Source of the DNA: DATBLE01 sp050258035
GTDB lineage: Bacteria; Actinomycetota; Thermoleophilia; Gaiellales; Gaiellaceae
Length of the DNA: 64,000 bases
Reading direction: 5' to 3'
NCBI GenBank assembly: GCA_050258035.1
Contig: JBLMYA010000082.1
Coordinates: 1-64,000 of the forward strand
In this document: one piece after another, positions 8,803 to 18,163 of the stretch
How positions within the stretch are numbered: the first letter of the stretch is position 1
Layout of the letters: each line of letters starts with the position of its first letter
Program-made: the position numbers and the translations under genes
Notes under the pieces: generated by a model
Seen by the model: only the letters and a program-made list of their open reading frames with translations
Database searches by the model: none
Told to the model about the DNA's origin: nothing

Positions 8803-10203
8803 TCAGGCGTGCCCGCTCGTAAGCACCTTGCCGGGATTGAGGATCCCGGCAGGATCGAGCAGGTTCTTGATGCCGCGCATGAGCGGCAGGAGGTCGCCGT
8901 GCTCCCGCTCGAGGTAGTCGATCTTCCCAAGGCCGATGCCGTGCTCGCCGGTACACGTTCCGCCGCGAGCGAGCGCGTCCTCGACGATCGTCGCGTTGAT
9001 CTCCTTCGCCGTTCTGACCTCGTCGTCGCACTCCACGTCGATCAGGAACGCGACATGGTAGTTGCCGTCGCCGACGTGGCCGAGGATCGCCGCCGGTATG
9101 CCCAGACCGTCGACGAACGTCCGGGCAACGCCGATCGCCCCTGGGAGCTCGGACAACGGCACGCAGGCATCGGTGCTCATCAGGCGCCGCCCCTTGCCGC
9201 CGGCCAGCAGCGCGTGCGCCACATGGTGCCGCGCTTCCCACAGGCGGGCCCGGGCCTCCGGGTCGCGCTCGAGCACGAAGGCCGTGCAGCCCTCGCCGAT
9301 CGAGATCTCGCGCGCCGCGGCGACGTCCGCCTCGACGCTCGGCTCGCTGCCAGAAAACTCGAGCAGGATGGTCGGCTCCGCAGGGTAGTCGCTGCCTCTG
9401 TGTGCGTTCACCGCGAGGATCGTCGGCCCGTCCATCAGCTCGACGCGCGTTACGAGCAGGCCCGACCCGACGATCGCTGTACTCGCCCGGCAGGCAGCCT
9501 CGATGTCGGGGAACGAGGCCCGCGCCGCGACGGTGTACTCCGGAATTCCGTGCAGGCGAAGGGTCAGCTCCGTGATGACGCCGAGCGTCCCCTCGGAGCC
9601 GACGAAGAGCTGCGTGAGATCGTAGCCGGCCGACGACTTGCGGGCCCGCCCGCCGGTGCGGAGGATCGTGCCGTCCGCGAGGATCACCTCGAGTGCGAGT
9701 ACCTGGGTCCGCATGTTCCCGTAGCGCACGGTGGTCGTTCCGCTTGCGTTCGTCGCCGCCATGCCCCCGAGGGTGGCATCCGCCCCTGGATCGACGGGAA
9801 AGAACAGGCCGTCGCGACCGATCCGCGCGTTGAGTTCGCTTCGCAGCACGCCGGTCTGGACCGTCGCGTCCAGGTCGTCGGCATTCACGTCGACGATCCG
9901 GTTCATGCGTGTCAGGTCGAGGCTGATCCCGCCGTGAACGGGAATCACGTGCCCCTCGAGGCTCGTGCCGACCCCGAACGGCACGACGGGAACTCTCTCG
10001 CGGCTCGCCAGCGCGAGCACGGCGCCGACCTCCTGCGCCGTTTCCGGGAGCACGACGACGTCGGGCGCGTGCGGCTGGTGGTAGGTCAGGTCTCGGCTGT
10101 GGAGCTCGCGAATGCTCTCGCCGGTGCTGACCCGGGATTCGTCGGGAACGAGGTCGAGGAGCCGGCTGCGCAGATCGCTCACCAGCAGTGGTGGTGCGGG
10201 CAT
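8803..10203 (-). CDS. FAD-linked D-2-hydroxyacid (lactate/glycolate) dehydrogenase
   Basis: Flavoprotein of the GlcD / D-lactate dehydrogenase (cytochrome) family, oxidising D-lactate, glycolate or a related 2-hydroxyacid to the oxoacid. The PCMH-type FAD domain shows VPFGVGTSLEGH, GADATLGGMAATNASGT and VGSEGTLGVITELTLRLHG. The C-terminal substrate domain has HVGDGNYHV and TCTGEHGIGLGK, including the metal-binding histidines. 466 residues, normal. The start is ATG at 10203: the frame is open much further upstream, but there it overlaps the next gene and has no homology. A TAGGCT box 8 bases before the ATG suggests a leaderless message divergent from the 10258 gene. It probably handles the lactate made by the sugar-acid pathway. 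Confidence 0.9.
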   Translation of the reverse strand: MPAPPLLVSDLRSRLLDLVPDESRVSTGESIRELHSRDLTYHQPHAPDVVVLPETAQEVGAVLALASRERVPVVPFGVGTSLEGHVIPVHGGISLDLTRMNRIVDVNADDLDATVQTGVLRSELNARIGRDGLFFPVDPGADATLGGMAATNASGTTTVRYGNMRTQVLALEVILADGTILRTGGRARKSSAGYDLTQLFVGSEGTLGVITELTLRLHGIPEYTVAARASFPDIEAACRASTAIVGSGLLVTRVELMDGPTILAVNAHRGSDYPAEPTILLEFSGSEPSVEADVAAAREISIGEGCTAFVLERDPEARARLWEARHHVAHALLAGGKGRRLMSTDACVPLSELPGAIGVARTFVDGLGIPAAILGHVGDGNYHVAFLIDVECDDEVRTAKEINATIVEDALARGGTCTGEHGIGLGKIDYLEREHGDLLPLMRGIKNLLDPAGILNPGKVLTSGHA

Positions 10204-10257
10204 CGGCCCCGAGCCTAGCGCGTGACACCGCCTTGCCCGGGTACGTACGCTCCCCGG
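10204..10257. promoter_or_regulatory. compact divergent promoter with two leaderless -10 boxes
   Basis: Only 54 bp separate two divergent start codons. Leftward, TAGGCT (complement of 10212-10217) ends 8 bases from ATG 10203. Rightward, TACGCT (10246-10251) ends 6 bases from ATG 10258. Both spacings fit leaderless transcripts, and the two polymerase footprints must overlap, which would couple the two genes. Confidence 0.4.
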
Positions 10258-11394
10258 ATGAGGATCCAGTCCGTCCGGTCGCGGCTCTACCGGATCCCGC
10301 CGACCGTTCGTTGGGAGGACTCCACCCACCACGTGACGGCCCTGGAGTACGTCGTCACCGAGGTCACGACCGACACCGGCATCGTCGGAACCGGTATCTC
10401 GTACACGACGGGCGTGGGTGGAAGCGCGATCGTCGCGCTCGTCGACGACTACTGCGCGGCCATGCTCCGCGGCGAAAGCCCGTTCGCGGTCGGACGGGTC
10501 TGGTCCTTCCTCGAGAAGCAACTCCGCAGGAACGGCAGTGGGCTCGTCCACCTCGCGTTGGCCGCTGTCGACACGGCGTTGTGGGACATCGTTGGAAAGG
10601 CGGTGGAGCAGCCGCTCCACCGGCTGCTCGGCGCCTGCCACGAGCGCGTGCCCGTGTACGGAAGCGGCATCGATCTCTTCCACGAGGAGGACGCCCTGCT
10701 CGACCATGTCGAGACGATGCTGGCGGTCGGCTTCGACTGGATCAAGATCAAGGTCGGTCGAGACGACCCGGAGGAGGACGCGGCACGGGTCCGGGCGGTC
10801 CGCGGGTTGCTCGGGCCGGGCCGGCGTCTCTGCGTCGACGCGAACCAGGCGTGGACGGTCGCCGACGCACGTCGGGGCGCAGCGGCGCTCGAGGCGGCAG
10901 GAGCAGACCTCACCTGGCTCGAGGAGCCACTGCATCCCGAGGACGTCCGCGGCCATGCCGATCTCCGCAGATCGACCCGCCTTCCAATTGCGGTCGGGGA
11001 AAGCATCTACAGCGAGGCCCAGTTCCTGCGCTACCTCGAAGCAGACGCCGTCGACGTCGTCCAGCCGGACGTCTGCCGTGTCGGAGGGTTCACCGGCTTC
11101 GTGCGCGTGGCCGAGCTCGCGGCTGCCTTTCACCGGCAGGTGGCGCCGCACTACGTCGCCGAGCTGACGGTCGGGGCGCTCTGCGCAGTCCCGAACGCTC
11201 TCGTGCTCGAATGGGTGCGCGGCGGGACTTTGACAGAGCTCGGGGCGATCCGCCGACCGCTCCGGATCGACGACGGGTTCGCCTACCCCTACGAGCAGGC
11301 CGGACACGGCGTCGACATCGACCTCGGCGCCCTTGCGCCCTACGAGGTGGACTTGGAGACGCTCAGGCAGACGGACACGCGCGCGGCGAAGTAG
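10258..11394 (+). CDS. mandelate racemase/muconate lactonizing enzyme-family dehydratase or racemase
   Basis: Enolase-superfamily enzyme acting on a carboxylate by abstracting the alpha proton. It has the N-terminal capping domain and a barrel with IKIKVG (Lys163 and Lys165, the KxK base motif), VDANQAW (Asp194), LEEPL (Glu222), GESIYS (Glu248) and APHY (His298). The Lys plus His pair is that of the mandelate racemase subgroup, which can work from either face of the substrate. 378 residues. ATG at 10258 is preferred to GTG at 10222 because the domain begins there and a leaderless -10 box precedes it. The context suggests another sugar acid. The exact substrate is unknown. Confidence 0.85.
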   Translation: MRIQSVRSRLYRIPPTVRWEDSTHHVTALEYVVTEVTTDTGIVGTGISYTTGVGGSAIVALVDDYCAAMLRGESPFAVGRVWSFLEKQLRRNGSGLVHLALAAVDTALWDIVGKAVEQPLHRLLGACHERVPVYGSGIDLFHEEDALLDHVETMLAVGFDWIKIKVGRDDPEEDAARVRAVRGLLGPGRRLCVDANQAWTVADARRGAAALEAAGADLTWLEEPLHPEDVRGHADLRRSTRLPIAVGESIYSEAQFLRYLEADAVDVVQPDVCRVGGFTGFVRVAELAAAFHRQVAPHYVAELTVGALCAVPNALVLEWVRGGTLTELGAIRRPLRIDDGFAYPYEQAGHGVDIDLGALAPYEVDLETLRQTDTRAAK

Positions 11395-11407
11395 CCTGCG
11401 CGGACGC

Positions 11408-12619
11408 TCACTCGAGCGTCGAGATGCGACTGGTCGTGTCGGGCCGTTCGAGCACCTCGGGAAGCAGCTCGGTGCCCAGCCCGGGCCCAGTGAGGGGATA
11501 GACCCATCCGTTCTCGACGCGCGGGATCTCCGTCACGAGCTCGCGGTACCACCCCGTGTAGAAGGCGCGGACGGATTCCTGCACGAGCGCATTCGGCGCG
11601 TTGATCGAAAGATGCACGGCGGCTGCGAACTCGACCGGTCCCGAGCAGTCGTGCGGTGCGATCGGGAGCTGCCACGCTTCGGCAAGCGTCGCCACCTTCT
11701 TGCCCTCGCTGATCCCGCCCACCCAGGCAGGATCGAAGATGACCACGCCGACCGGCGCCCGCTCGAGTAGCTCGCGGTAGGCCCAGCGCGTGCCGAGCGT
11801 CTCGCTCGCCGCGGTCGGCACTCGGGTCGCCTCCGCGAACCGGGCGAGCGCGTCGACGTTGTCCATCTTCACCGGATCCTCGAACCACGTCGGCTCGTAC
11901 TCCTCGAGCGCCTTGGCGATCCTGATCGCGCTCGGCAGGTTCCAGAGCGAGTGCATCTCGACCATCAGCTCCATTCGGTCTCCGACCGCCTCCCGCACCT
12001 TGCGGAAGGGCTCGATCCCCTTCTTGAGGTCGTCGCTCGATATCCACTGACCGCCGCTCGCCTCCGCGTACGGGTCGAGAGGCCAGATCTTCATCCCGGT
12101 GATGCCCTGCTCGAGCAGGCTCTGCGCAAGGCCGCCGGCGTCGTTCAGGAACCAGTCGAGGTCCTCGTACGGACCGGCCGCGCCCGGATCCGTGTTCCAG
12201 TTGGAGACGGGAAGCCCGGCGGTCTCGGGCACACGACGGACGTAGCGGTAGCCGGCGCACGTGTTGTACGTGCGGATCCGATCGCGGCTGGCTCCGCCGA
12301 TCAGCTGATAGAGCGGTTGTCCGCACACCTTTCCGAGGGCGTCCCAGAGGGCGATGTCGACTGCGGAGCGGCCGCGATTCTCCACGGCGCTCGCGCCGAA
12401 ACCGACGAAGGGGTTGAGTCCCTGCCAGTGGCGGTCGATCTGGAGTGGATCCTTGCCGAGAAGGTAACCGGCGGCGACCTCGTGGATCCACGCGGACACG
12501 GCTTCGGCGGCGAAGAAGGTCTCGCCGAGGCCGACGACGTCCTCGTCCGTGTGGACGCGGACGTAACAGAGATTGGGAAACTCGCCGACGACGATCGTCT
12601 CGACGGCCGTGATCTTCAT
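11408..12619 (-). CDS. enolase-superfamily sugar-acid dehydratase-like protein
   Basis: Mandelate racemase/muconate lactonizing family protein, 403 residues from the ATG at 12619. Barrel motifs are GMKIWPLD (Lys177), LMVEMHSLWN (Glu221, His223), FEDPVK (Glu247), ASETLGTR (Glu273) and APHDCSG (His323). The first metal ligand is Glu in E-M-H rather than the common D-x-N, and the base motif is KIW rather than KxK, so it belongs to a different subgroup from the 10258 gene. Probably a dehydratase of a hexonate or pentonate. It is the last gene of the leftward operon that starts with the sugar-binding protein, only one base after the cyclase stop. Confidence 0.84.
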   Translation of the reverse strand: MKITAVETIVVGEFPNLCYVRVHTDEDVVGLGETFFAAEAVSAWIHEVAAGYLLGKDPLQIDRHWQGLNPFVGFGASAVENRGRSAVDIALWDALGKVCGQPLYQLIGGASRDRIRTYNTCAGYRYVRRVPETAGLPVSNWNTDPGAAGPYEDLDWFLNDAGGLAQSLLEQGITGMKIWPLDPYAEASGGQWISSDDLKKGIEPFRKVREAVGDRMELMVEMHSLWNLPSAIRIAKALEEYEPTWFEDPVKMDNVDALARFAEATRVPTAASETLGTRWAYRELLERAPVGVVIFDPAWVGGISEGKKVATLAEAWQLPIAPHDCSGPVEFAAAVHLSINAPNALVQESVRAFYTGWYRELVTEIPRVENGWVYPLTGPGLGTELLPEVLERPDTTSRISTLE

Positions 12620-12620
12620 G

Positions 12621-13295
12621 TCACGGCACCTCGGCGAAGACGGTGCACGGGCTCGAGTCGGCCCCCTCGGGGAACAGGGGAACCGCGTAGACACGGTGGG
12701 CGTTCGGCGGGTAGGCCGAGAGGTCGATGTCCTCGACGATGATCACGTACCGGTCGCGATCGACGCCGCAGAGGATCTGATGGGCGAGGATGCCCTCCGG
12801 GTCGATCTTTCGGTAGGCGGCGAGCGAGATGAAGTCCAGTCCGACCGCCTTCAGCTCCGGGAGCGCCGACAGGTACTCGCACGCTTCGGGCGAGACGCCC
12901 GGACCCTCGGCGGCGTACCTGGCCGGATCGGGGTCGCGGACGGCGCTCCAGCCGGTGCGGATCAGGAGAATGTCGGCGTCCCGGAGCTGCTCGTCGTGGG
13001 CCTCGAGCTCGTCGCGCGATACAAGCTCGCGGTCCTGCTTCGGCACGTCCACGAGCACGGGACGCTCGTAGACGAAGCGCTCGAGCGGGACGTCGGCGAT
13101 CGCAGGGCCCGCGTCGTTGAAGTGTCTCGGTGCGTCGAGGTGGGAGCCGAAGTGGTCGAGGATGTGGAGGATGCCGAAGTTCGCGACGTCGCCGCGCTCG
13201 ATCGACGAGACCGGCTCCCACTCGTAGGTGTAGTTGCCCGGCCAGCCGGGATGGCGGAACCCGATCTCGTAGGAGAGACGGACGAAACGCGCCAT
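12621..13295 (-). CDS. cyclase-family metal-dependent hydrolase
   Basis: Cyclase family (kynurenine formamidase-like) of 224 residues. The metal-binding signature HFGSHLDAPRH (48-58) is complete, matching HxGxHxDxPxH. Members hydrolyse amides or lactones, for example formylkynurenine, or act as lactonases. Start ATG at 13295 overlaps the stop of the upstream permease gene (TAATG), and the next gene starts one base after its stop, so it belongs to the ABC importer operon. A role as sugar lactonase or amide hydrolase for the imported compound is inferred. It resembles the C-terminal half of the 18164 protein, so this locus has two such enzymes. Confidence 0.86.
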   Translation of the reverse strand: MARFVRLSYEIGFRHPGWPGNYTYEWEPVSSIERGDVANFGILHILDHFGSHLDAPRHFNDAGPAIADVPLERFVYERPVLVDVPKQDRELVSRDELEAHDEQLRDADILLIRTGWSAVRDPDPARYAAEGPGVSPEACEYLSALPELKAVGLDFISLAAYRKIDPEGILAHQILCGVDRDRYVIIVEDIDLSAYPPNAHRVYAVPLFPEGADSSPCTVFAEVP

Positions 13296-14293
13296 TACAC
13301 GGCCGTCTTCTCTCGACCGTACAGGAGCAGGATGACCAGGATCACGCCTCCGTAGACGACGTCGCGCCCCCAGTCGGGCATGTTCTCGGCGAGCAGGAGC
13401 GTGACGAGCGCGACGAGCGTGACCGACCCTGCCGTCGAGCCGAGGTAGTTGCCGCGGCCGCCGAGGATGTATACGCCGCCGATGACCACGGCGGCGATCG
13501 ACTGGAAGAGGTACGGGTCTCCCATGCCGAGCGAGGCCTGGCCGCCGTACGCGGCCAGCGTGATGCCGGCGAAGGCGGCGAACATGCCCGACAGCATGTA
13601 GAGCACGACCGTCACGAGGCGGACGTTCACGCCGGCGAGGAAGCTGGCCTCGGAGTTGTTGCCGATCGCGTATACGCGCCGGCCGAAGGTCGTGTAGCCG
13701 AGCACGAACGTCATCAGGAGCGCGATCCCGAGCCACAGGAACAGCCCCCCGGGAATTCCGAGTGCCTCGCCTGTCACTGCGTCTCGGACGACCGGCGGCG
13801 CGTATGAGGCGCAGGACGAGCAGGTGAGGCCCTGGGACAGGCCGAGCGTGAGCCCCTGGGCGACGCCGTTCATGGCCAGCGTGATCACGACCGCCGGGAC
13901 GGCCAGGAGGGCGACGGCGAGTCCGTTGACGAGACCGACTCCGAGGCCCATCGCCAGCGTCAGGGGCACCGCCCATGAGGCGCGCCCGTCCTGGCCGAGT
14001 GAGGTCGTCACGACGAGAATGGCGGCCGCGTTCAGCACCCAGGGGACGGACAGGTCGATCCCGCCTATGAGCACGACGAAGGTCTGACCTGCCGCGACGA
14101 AGCCGACGAACGACGCCGTGAGCAGGATGGCCTTGACCGATTCGGGGCTTCCGAAGCCGGGATGGAGGATGTCGCCGATCCCGAAGACGGCGATCGCCGC
14201 GACGAAGGCGACGATCGTGCGCAAGCGGTTCGGCGTCAGGACTTCGGGGACTCTCCGAATCCTCTCCTTCACCGCTGCCGGCGCGACGGTCAC
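13295..14293 (-). CDS. ribose-type ABC transporter permease (second)
   Basis: RbsC-family permease of 332 residues with 8-10 hydrophobic helices. The family signature IGGIDLSVPWVLNAA is present, and the C-terminus carries the IAAVVIGGVYILGGRG segment. It starts with GTG overlapping the end of the first permease by 4 bases, so translation is coupled. The two permeases differ enough to form a heterodimer. Transports a sugar or sugar acid together with the ATPase at 15275 and the binding protein at 16839. Confidence 0.93.
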   Translation of the reverse strand: MTVAPAAVKERIRRVPEVLTPNRLRTIVAFVAAIAVFGIGDILHPGFGSPESVKAILLTASFVGFVAAGQTFVVLIGGIDLSVPWVLNAAAILVVTTSLGQDGRASWAVPLTLAMGLGVGLVNGLAVALLAVPAVVITLAMNGVAQGLTLGLSQGLTCSSCASYAPPVVRDAVTGEALGIPGGLFLWLGIALLMTFVLGYTTFGRRVYAIGNNSEASFLAGVNVRLVTVVLYMLSGMFAAFAGITLAAYGGQASLGMGDPYLFQSIAAVVIGGVYILGGRGNYLGSTAGSVTLVALVTLLLAENMPDWGRDVVYGGVILVILLLYGREKTAV

Positions 14294-15288
14294 GCGCGGG
14301 CGCTCACGAGGCGTCCGACGAGGCCGGCGAGCACGACCGCCAGTACGAGGAAGAGACCCTGGAACGCGTCGGTGTAGAGCTGATTGACGTTCGCCTGGAA
14401 GAGCAGGGGCGTCACGAGGGTGAGCGCGAACGCGCCCGCGACTGCGCCGACAGCGCTGCCGCGGCCGCCGAAGAAGCTGATCCCGCCGAGCACGACGGCC
14501 GCGATCGACGTGAGGATGAAGGGGTCGAACGCCGTCGCGTCCCCGCCCAGGGTTGTCGCCGAGAAGAACAGCGCACCGGCGGAGAACAGCGTGCCCGCGA
14601 ACACGTAGGCCCCGACCTTGGCAAGCCGCACCTTGATGCCGCTCGCGCGCGCCGCGGCCTCGTCGTTGCCGATTGCGTAGACCGCGACTCCGAACGGGGT
14701 TCGCCGGAAGACGAACCAGACGACGATGACACCGGCGACGTAGATCAGCCCCCAGGGGCCGTTCACGTTGGCCATGTATTTCGTGTATTCGATCGGGATC
14801 GAGCCTCCCGGCTCGGGGAGCACCTTGATCGCGAGCCCGTTGTAGATCGACAGTGTCGCGAGCGTGACCAAGATGGGTTGCAGCCGTCCGAACGCGATCA
14901 GGCAGCCGTTGACGAGGCCTGCCCCGGCGCCGATGGCGAGTCCGATCAGACTCCAGGCGATCATCGACCCGGTGGAGGAGTGCATGTTCGACGCGACGAT
15001 CGTGTTCGTCAGCGCCATCACGCCGCCGACTGAGAGGTCGAGGCCGCGTGTCAGGACGACGACGCTCTGCCCGACGGCGGCGAAGACGAGCGGAACGGCG
15101 GTGTTCACGATCGACTGGCCCTCGAACGGGGTCAGGAAGTGGTGCTCGTTCGTGACGAAGAGGCCGGCGTACACGCCGAACGTCCCCGCGAGGATCGCGA
15201 AGGAGAGCAGGAGCGGGGCCTGCTGCACGCTGAAATGCGCCCAGCGTGACCTGCTCCGAAAGCGCGGCTGCGTGTCAGACGGCGGCAT
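14290..15288 (-). CDS. ribose-type ABC transporter permease (first)
   Basis: RbsC-family permease of 332 residues. VLTRGLDLSVGGVMALTNT is the conserved loop of the family, and SIAAVVLGGISFFGGRG the matching C-terminal one. The start overlaps the ATPase gene by 14 bases and its end overlaps the next permease by 4, a tight operon. Forms the membrane channel with the 13295 gene product. Confidence 0.94.
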   Translation of the reverse strand: MPPSDTQPRFRSRSRWAHFSVQQAPLLLSFAILAGTFGVYAGLFVTNEHHFLTPFEGQSIVNTAVPLVFAAVGQSVVVLTRGLDLSVGGVMALTNTIVASNMHSSTGSMIAWSLIGLAIGAGAGLVNGCLIAFGRLQPILVTLATLSIYNGLAIKVLPEPGGSIPIEYTKYMANVNGPWGLIYVAGVIVVWFVFRRTPFGVAVYAIGNDEAAARASGIKVRLAKVGAYVFAGTLFSAGALFFSATTLGGDATAFDPFILTSIAAVVLGGISFFGGRGSAVGAVAGAFALTLVTPLLFQANVNQLYTDAFQGLFLVLAVVLAGLVGRLVSARA

Positions 15289-16828
15289 GCTCCTTCAGCG
15301 CGGCCGCGACCAGCCGCTCGGCGTCGATCTCGTCGCCTGCGAGCTCGCCCGCGATCCTACCTTCGCGAATGATGAGCACCCGGTGGCACACGTGTGCCGT
15401 CTCCTCCGTGTCCGACGAGTAGAAGAGGAGCGCCTTGCCTTCACCGATCAGTTCGACCATGAGCTGGTAGATGTCGTGTTTGGTGCCCACGTCGACGCCG
15501 CGGGTGATGTCGTAGAGCAGCATGATGTCCGGCTCGGCGAGAAGCCAGCGGCCGATCAGGACCTTCTGCTGATTGCCGCCGGAGAGGGTGCCGACCTCCT
15601 GGACCGCGACGCGCCTCGTCCGTATCTGGAGGCGCTCCACCATCCGCCACACCATTCGGTTCTCGAGCAGACGCCGCACGATCCCCCCGACGGAAACGCG
15701 CGAGAGCACGACGAGACTCAGGTTGTCCCGCACCGAGAGGGGGAGCATCAGGCCCTCGCTCTTGCGGTCTTCGGGCACGAGCGCAATGCCGAGACCCGCG
15801 TCGATCGCATCCTGCGGCTTGCGCAGCCGCACCCGCTTCCCACCGACGAAGATCTCCCCGCCGTTCGGCCGCCGCGCAGCGAACAGGGTCATGAACAGAT
15901 CGCGCTGCCCCTGGCCAGCGAGGCCGCCGACACCGAGGATCTCGCCTCGCCGGAGCTGGAACGAGACGCCGTCGACGCGTGTGCCGCGCAGGCCCCGGAC
16001 GTCGAGCGCCACCTCTGCGTCCTCGGGTACCTTGGGCAGCTCGGGGTACATGCGCTCGATCGTCCGGCCGGTCATCAGAGTCACTGCCTCTGCCTCGTCC
16101 ATGTGCTCCCGGGTCGTCACGAACTCGCCGTTGCGGAAGACGGTGATGCGATCGGCGATGTTCACGACCTCCGCCCACCGATGCGAGGTGAAGATGATGC
16201 AGCGGCCCCGCTCGCGCAGACCGCGCACGAGCCCGAACAGCCACTCGACCTCTCGCTCGCCCAGAGCAGAGGTCGGCTCGTCGAGGAAGAGGATCTCGGG
16301 GTCGCGCAGGAGCGCACGCACGATCTCGATCGTCTGCCGCTGTGCCAGCGGGAGCGACGCCACGAGCTCGAGCGGGTCGATCCCCTCGACGCCGTAGCCC
16401 GCGAGGATCTCGTCCGCACGCGCCGGAAGCTGGCGCCGCCGGATCAGTCGCATCGGGCCCTTCGGCTCGTTCCCGAGCAGGAGGTTCTCGGCCACGGTCA
16501 TCCACGGCAGGAGCGTGAACTCCTGGAAGACGGTGCCGACCCCGAGCCGGCGTGCTTCGAGCGGGCTCGCGAGCGACACCTCGACGCCCTTGATACGCAC
16601 CGCGCCCTCGTCGGGGGCCAGCACGGCCGAGAGAATCTTGATCATCGTGCTCTTGCCCGCGCCGTTCTCGCCGACGAGCGCGTGCACCTCACCGAAGTCG
16701 GCCGAGAAGGACGCCGAGCGGAGAGCCTGGACGCCGCCGAAATGCTTTGAGACCTCGGACGCCTCGATTGCTCGAGACGTCCGAGGCTCGCTGCCATCCA
16801 GAGTGGTCTGGACGGTCCTTTCTGTCAC
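15275..16828 (-). CDS. sugar ABC transporter ATP-binding protein (RbsA type, double NBD)
   Basis: Two fused nucleotide-binding domains over 517 residues, as in RbsA/MglA. The first has a full Walker A (GENGAGKST), LPLAQRQTIEIVRALL in the signature region and EILFLDEPTSAL (Walker B). The second has a degenerate Walker A (GGLAGQGQRD) but a good LSGGNQQKVLIGRWL signature, the usual asymmetry in this family. GTG start at 16828, ten bases after the binding-protein stop. Powers the import of the sugar bound by the 16839 product. Confidence 0.95.
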   Translation of the reverse strand: MTERTVQTTLDGSEPRTSRAIEASEVSKHFGGVQALRSASFSADFGEVHALVGENGAGKSTMIKILSAVLAPDEGAVRIKGVEVSLASPLEARRLGVGTVFQEFTLLPWMTVAENLLLGNEPKGPMRLIRRRQLPARADEILAGYGVEGIDPLELVASLPLAQRQTIEIVRALLRDPEILFLDEPTSALGEREVEWLFGLVRGLRERGRCIIFTSHRWAEVVNIADRITVFRNGEFVTTREHMDEAEAVTLMTGRTIERMYPELPKVPEDAEVALDVRGLRGTRVDGVSFQLRRGEILGVGGLAGQGQRDLFMTLFAARRPNGGEIFVGGKRVRLRKPQDAIDAGLGIALVPEDRKSEGLMLPLSVRDNLSLVVLSRVSVGGIVRRLLENRMVWRMVERLQIRTRRVAVQEVGTLSGGNQQKVLIGRWLLAEPDIMLLYDITRGVDVGTKHDIYQLMVELIGEGKALLFYSSDTEETAHVCHRVLIIREGRIAGELAGDEIDAERLVAAALKEHAAV

Positions 16829-16838
16829 CGGAACGGCT

Positions 16839-17978
16839 TTAGCGGGCGCCGGCGGGGTGGTAGGTCCAGGGCACGTTCACCTTCATCGTTCCCGGGCAGG
16901 CAGCGCCGGTCAGCGCCGCCTGGACGCAGACCTTCACGATCGCGTTCGGACCGGAGTCGGTGAATGCGTCGAAGAAGCTGTCCGGAACGTTGGTGAAGAC
17001 GTTCACGCCCAGCTTTGCGGTCTTCTCGTTCGCGGCCGGGAACGGCAGCCACACGGTGCCCTTGGGAACGGCATGTTCCTTCCTGAGCACCTCACGGGCG
17101 ACCTCGAGCGCGACGAGGACGTTGAACGGGGGTTGGCCGAGCGACAGCCCGTACTTCAGCTTCTTGCCGTGATAACCGACGAGGAAGCGGCGGAAGCCGT
17201 TCTCCGCCTCACCGCCGACGACCGTCGGAAGCGGCTTCCCGGCGGCGATGATCGCCTTGAGGATGCCGTCGGTCCCGCCCGACGACCACACACCGTCGAT
17301 CTTCGGCAGGGACGGCAGCTGCGACGCCGTGTTCCGCTGCGCCGTCGCCGAGTCCCACATGCCGGTGTAAGTGGCGGCGAGCTTGATCCCCTTGTACTTC
17401 TTGAAGACGGACTTCGCGCCGTCGTTGCGGTCGGTGTCCGCCTGTGTGCCTGCCACGCCCGTGACCATGATGACGTTGCCCTTGTGCCCGGGCAGGTGGT
17501 CGACGATGTACTGGGCGTTCTGGACGCCGTACTGGTACTGGCTCCCGTTGATCTTGATCGCACAGGGTGCCGTGACGAGGTTGTCGTAGGCGACAACGAG
17601 GATGTGGCGGGCGCAGGCCTGTTGGATGATGCCGTTGAGACCGGTTCCCGACGCGGCGTCGACGAGGATCGCGTCCACGCCGGACGAGACCAGGTTGGAG
17701 ATCTGTTGCGTCTGCTTGCTGACGTCGTTCCCGGAGTTGTAAATCGAGCACTTGACCTGCTGCTTGAACGGCGGCATCTTGCAGGCGGCCTTGAACACGT
17801 TCTCCATCTCGATCCGCCACTTGTTGCCGATGAACGAGTTGGAGAGAGCGATCTTCAGTTGCGGCGCCGCCGCCGGCGCGGCCGCCCGCTTCGGTTGGGC
17901 GACTGCCGTTGCGCCCCCTACAGAGCCTGCGATCACTACGACGGCGGTGAGAAGAAGACCCCACCGGAACTTGCTCAC
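16839..17978 (-). CDS. sugar ABC transporter substrate-binding protein
   Basis: Secreted periplasmic-binding-protein family member (type 1, RbsB-like) of 379 residues. The N-terminus VSKFRWGLLLTAVVVIAGSVG is a signal peptide without a lipobox. The mature part has LKIALSNSFIGNKWRIEME, VDAILVDAASGTGLNGIIQ and DGVWSSGGTDGILKAI, typical of sugar binders. Several cysteines (ACKMPPF, VKCSIY, APCAIK, GAACPG) may form disulfides outside the cell. GTG at 17978 is chosen because GGGAGGT lies 5 bases before it, though the frame is open upstream. First gene of the importer operon, so it is likely the most highly expressed. Confidence 0.93.
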   Translation of the reverse strand: MSKFRWGLLLTAVVVIAGSVGGATAVAQPKRAAAPAAAPQLKIALSNSFIGNKWRIEMENVFKAACKMPPFKQQVKCSIYNSGNDVSKQTQQISNLVSSGVDAILVDAASGTGLNGIIQQACARHILVVAYDNLVTAPCAIKINGSQYQYGVQNAQYIVDHLPGHKGNVIMVTGVAGTQADTDRNDGAKSVFKKYKGIKLAATYTGMWDSATAQRNTASQLPSLPKIDGVWSSGGTDGILKAIIAAGKPLPTVVGGEAENGFRRFLVGYHGKKLKYGLSLGQPPFNVLVALEVAREVLRKEHAVPKGTVWLPFPAANEKTAKLGVNVFTNVPDSFFDAFTDSGPNAIVKVCVQAALTGAACPGTMKVNVPWTYHPAGAR

Positions 17979-18031
17979 GACGTACCTCCCTTCCCCGAGC
18001 GTAGGACTCGGCACGATAGGCGCCAGACTAA

Positions 18032-18045
18032 TCGACGAGCGTCGA
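18032..18045. promoter_or_regulatory. palindrome in the divergent promoter region, possible operator
   Basis: TCGACGAGCGTCGA is a 6+2+6 palindrome in the 185-bp gap between the leftward importer operon (start 17978) and the rightward aldolase-cyclase fusion (18164). A second inverted repeat, TTCGT at 18057-18061 with ACGAA at 18070-18074, lies 11 bp further on. Either could bind a LacI- or GntR-type repressor controlling both directions, but no regulator gene is near. Confidence 0.35.
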
Positions 18046-18163
18046 ATTCGCGACCGTTCGTATCGTTGCACGAAAAAACAAGGCCACGGCCCACATCCGG
18101 GGCGCCGGGATCGCGCGACCTCTCCCCGGCACGTCGACGGATTGTCTGGAAGAGTGCGAGTCG

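Noticed and set aside
8803..11307. 834-residue reading of the FAD dehydrogenase frame
   Set aside because: Only the part downstream of ATG 10203 has homology. The upstream 368 residues are antisense to the enolase-family gene at 10258.
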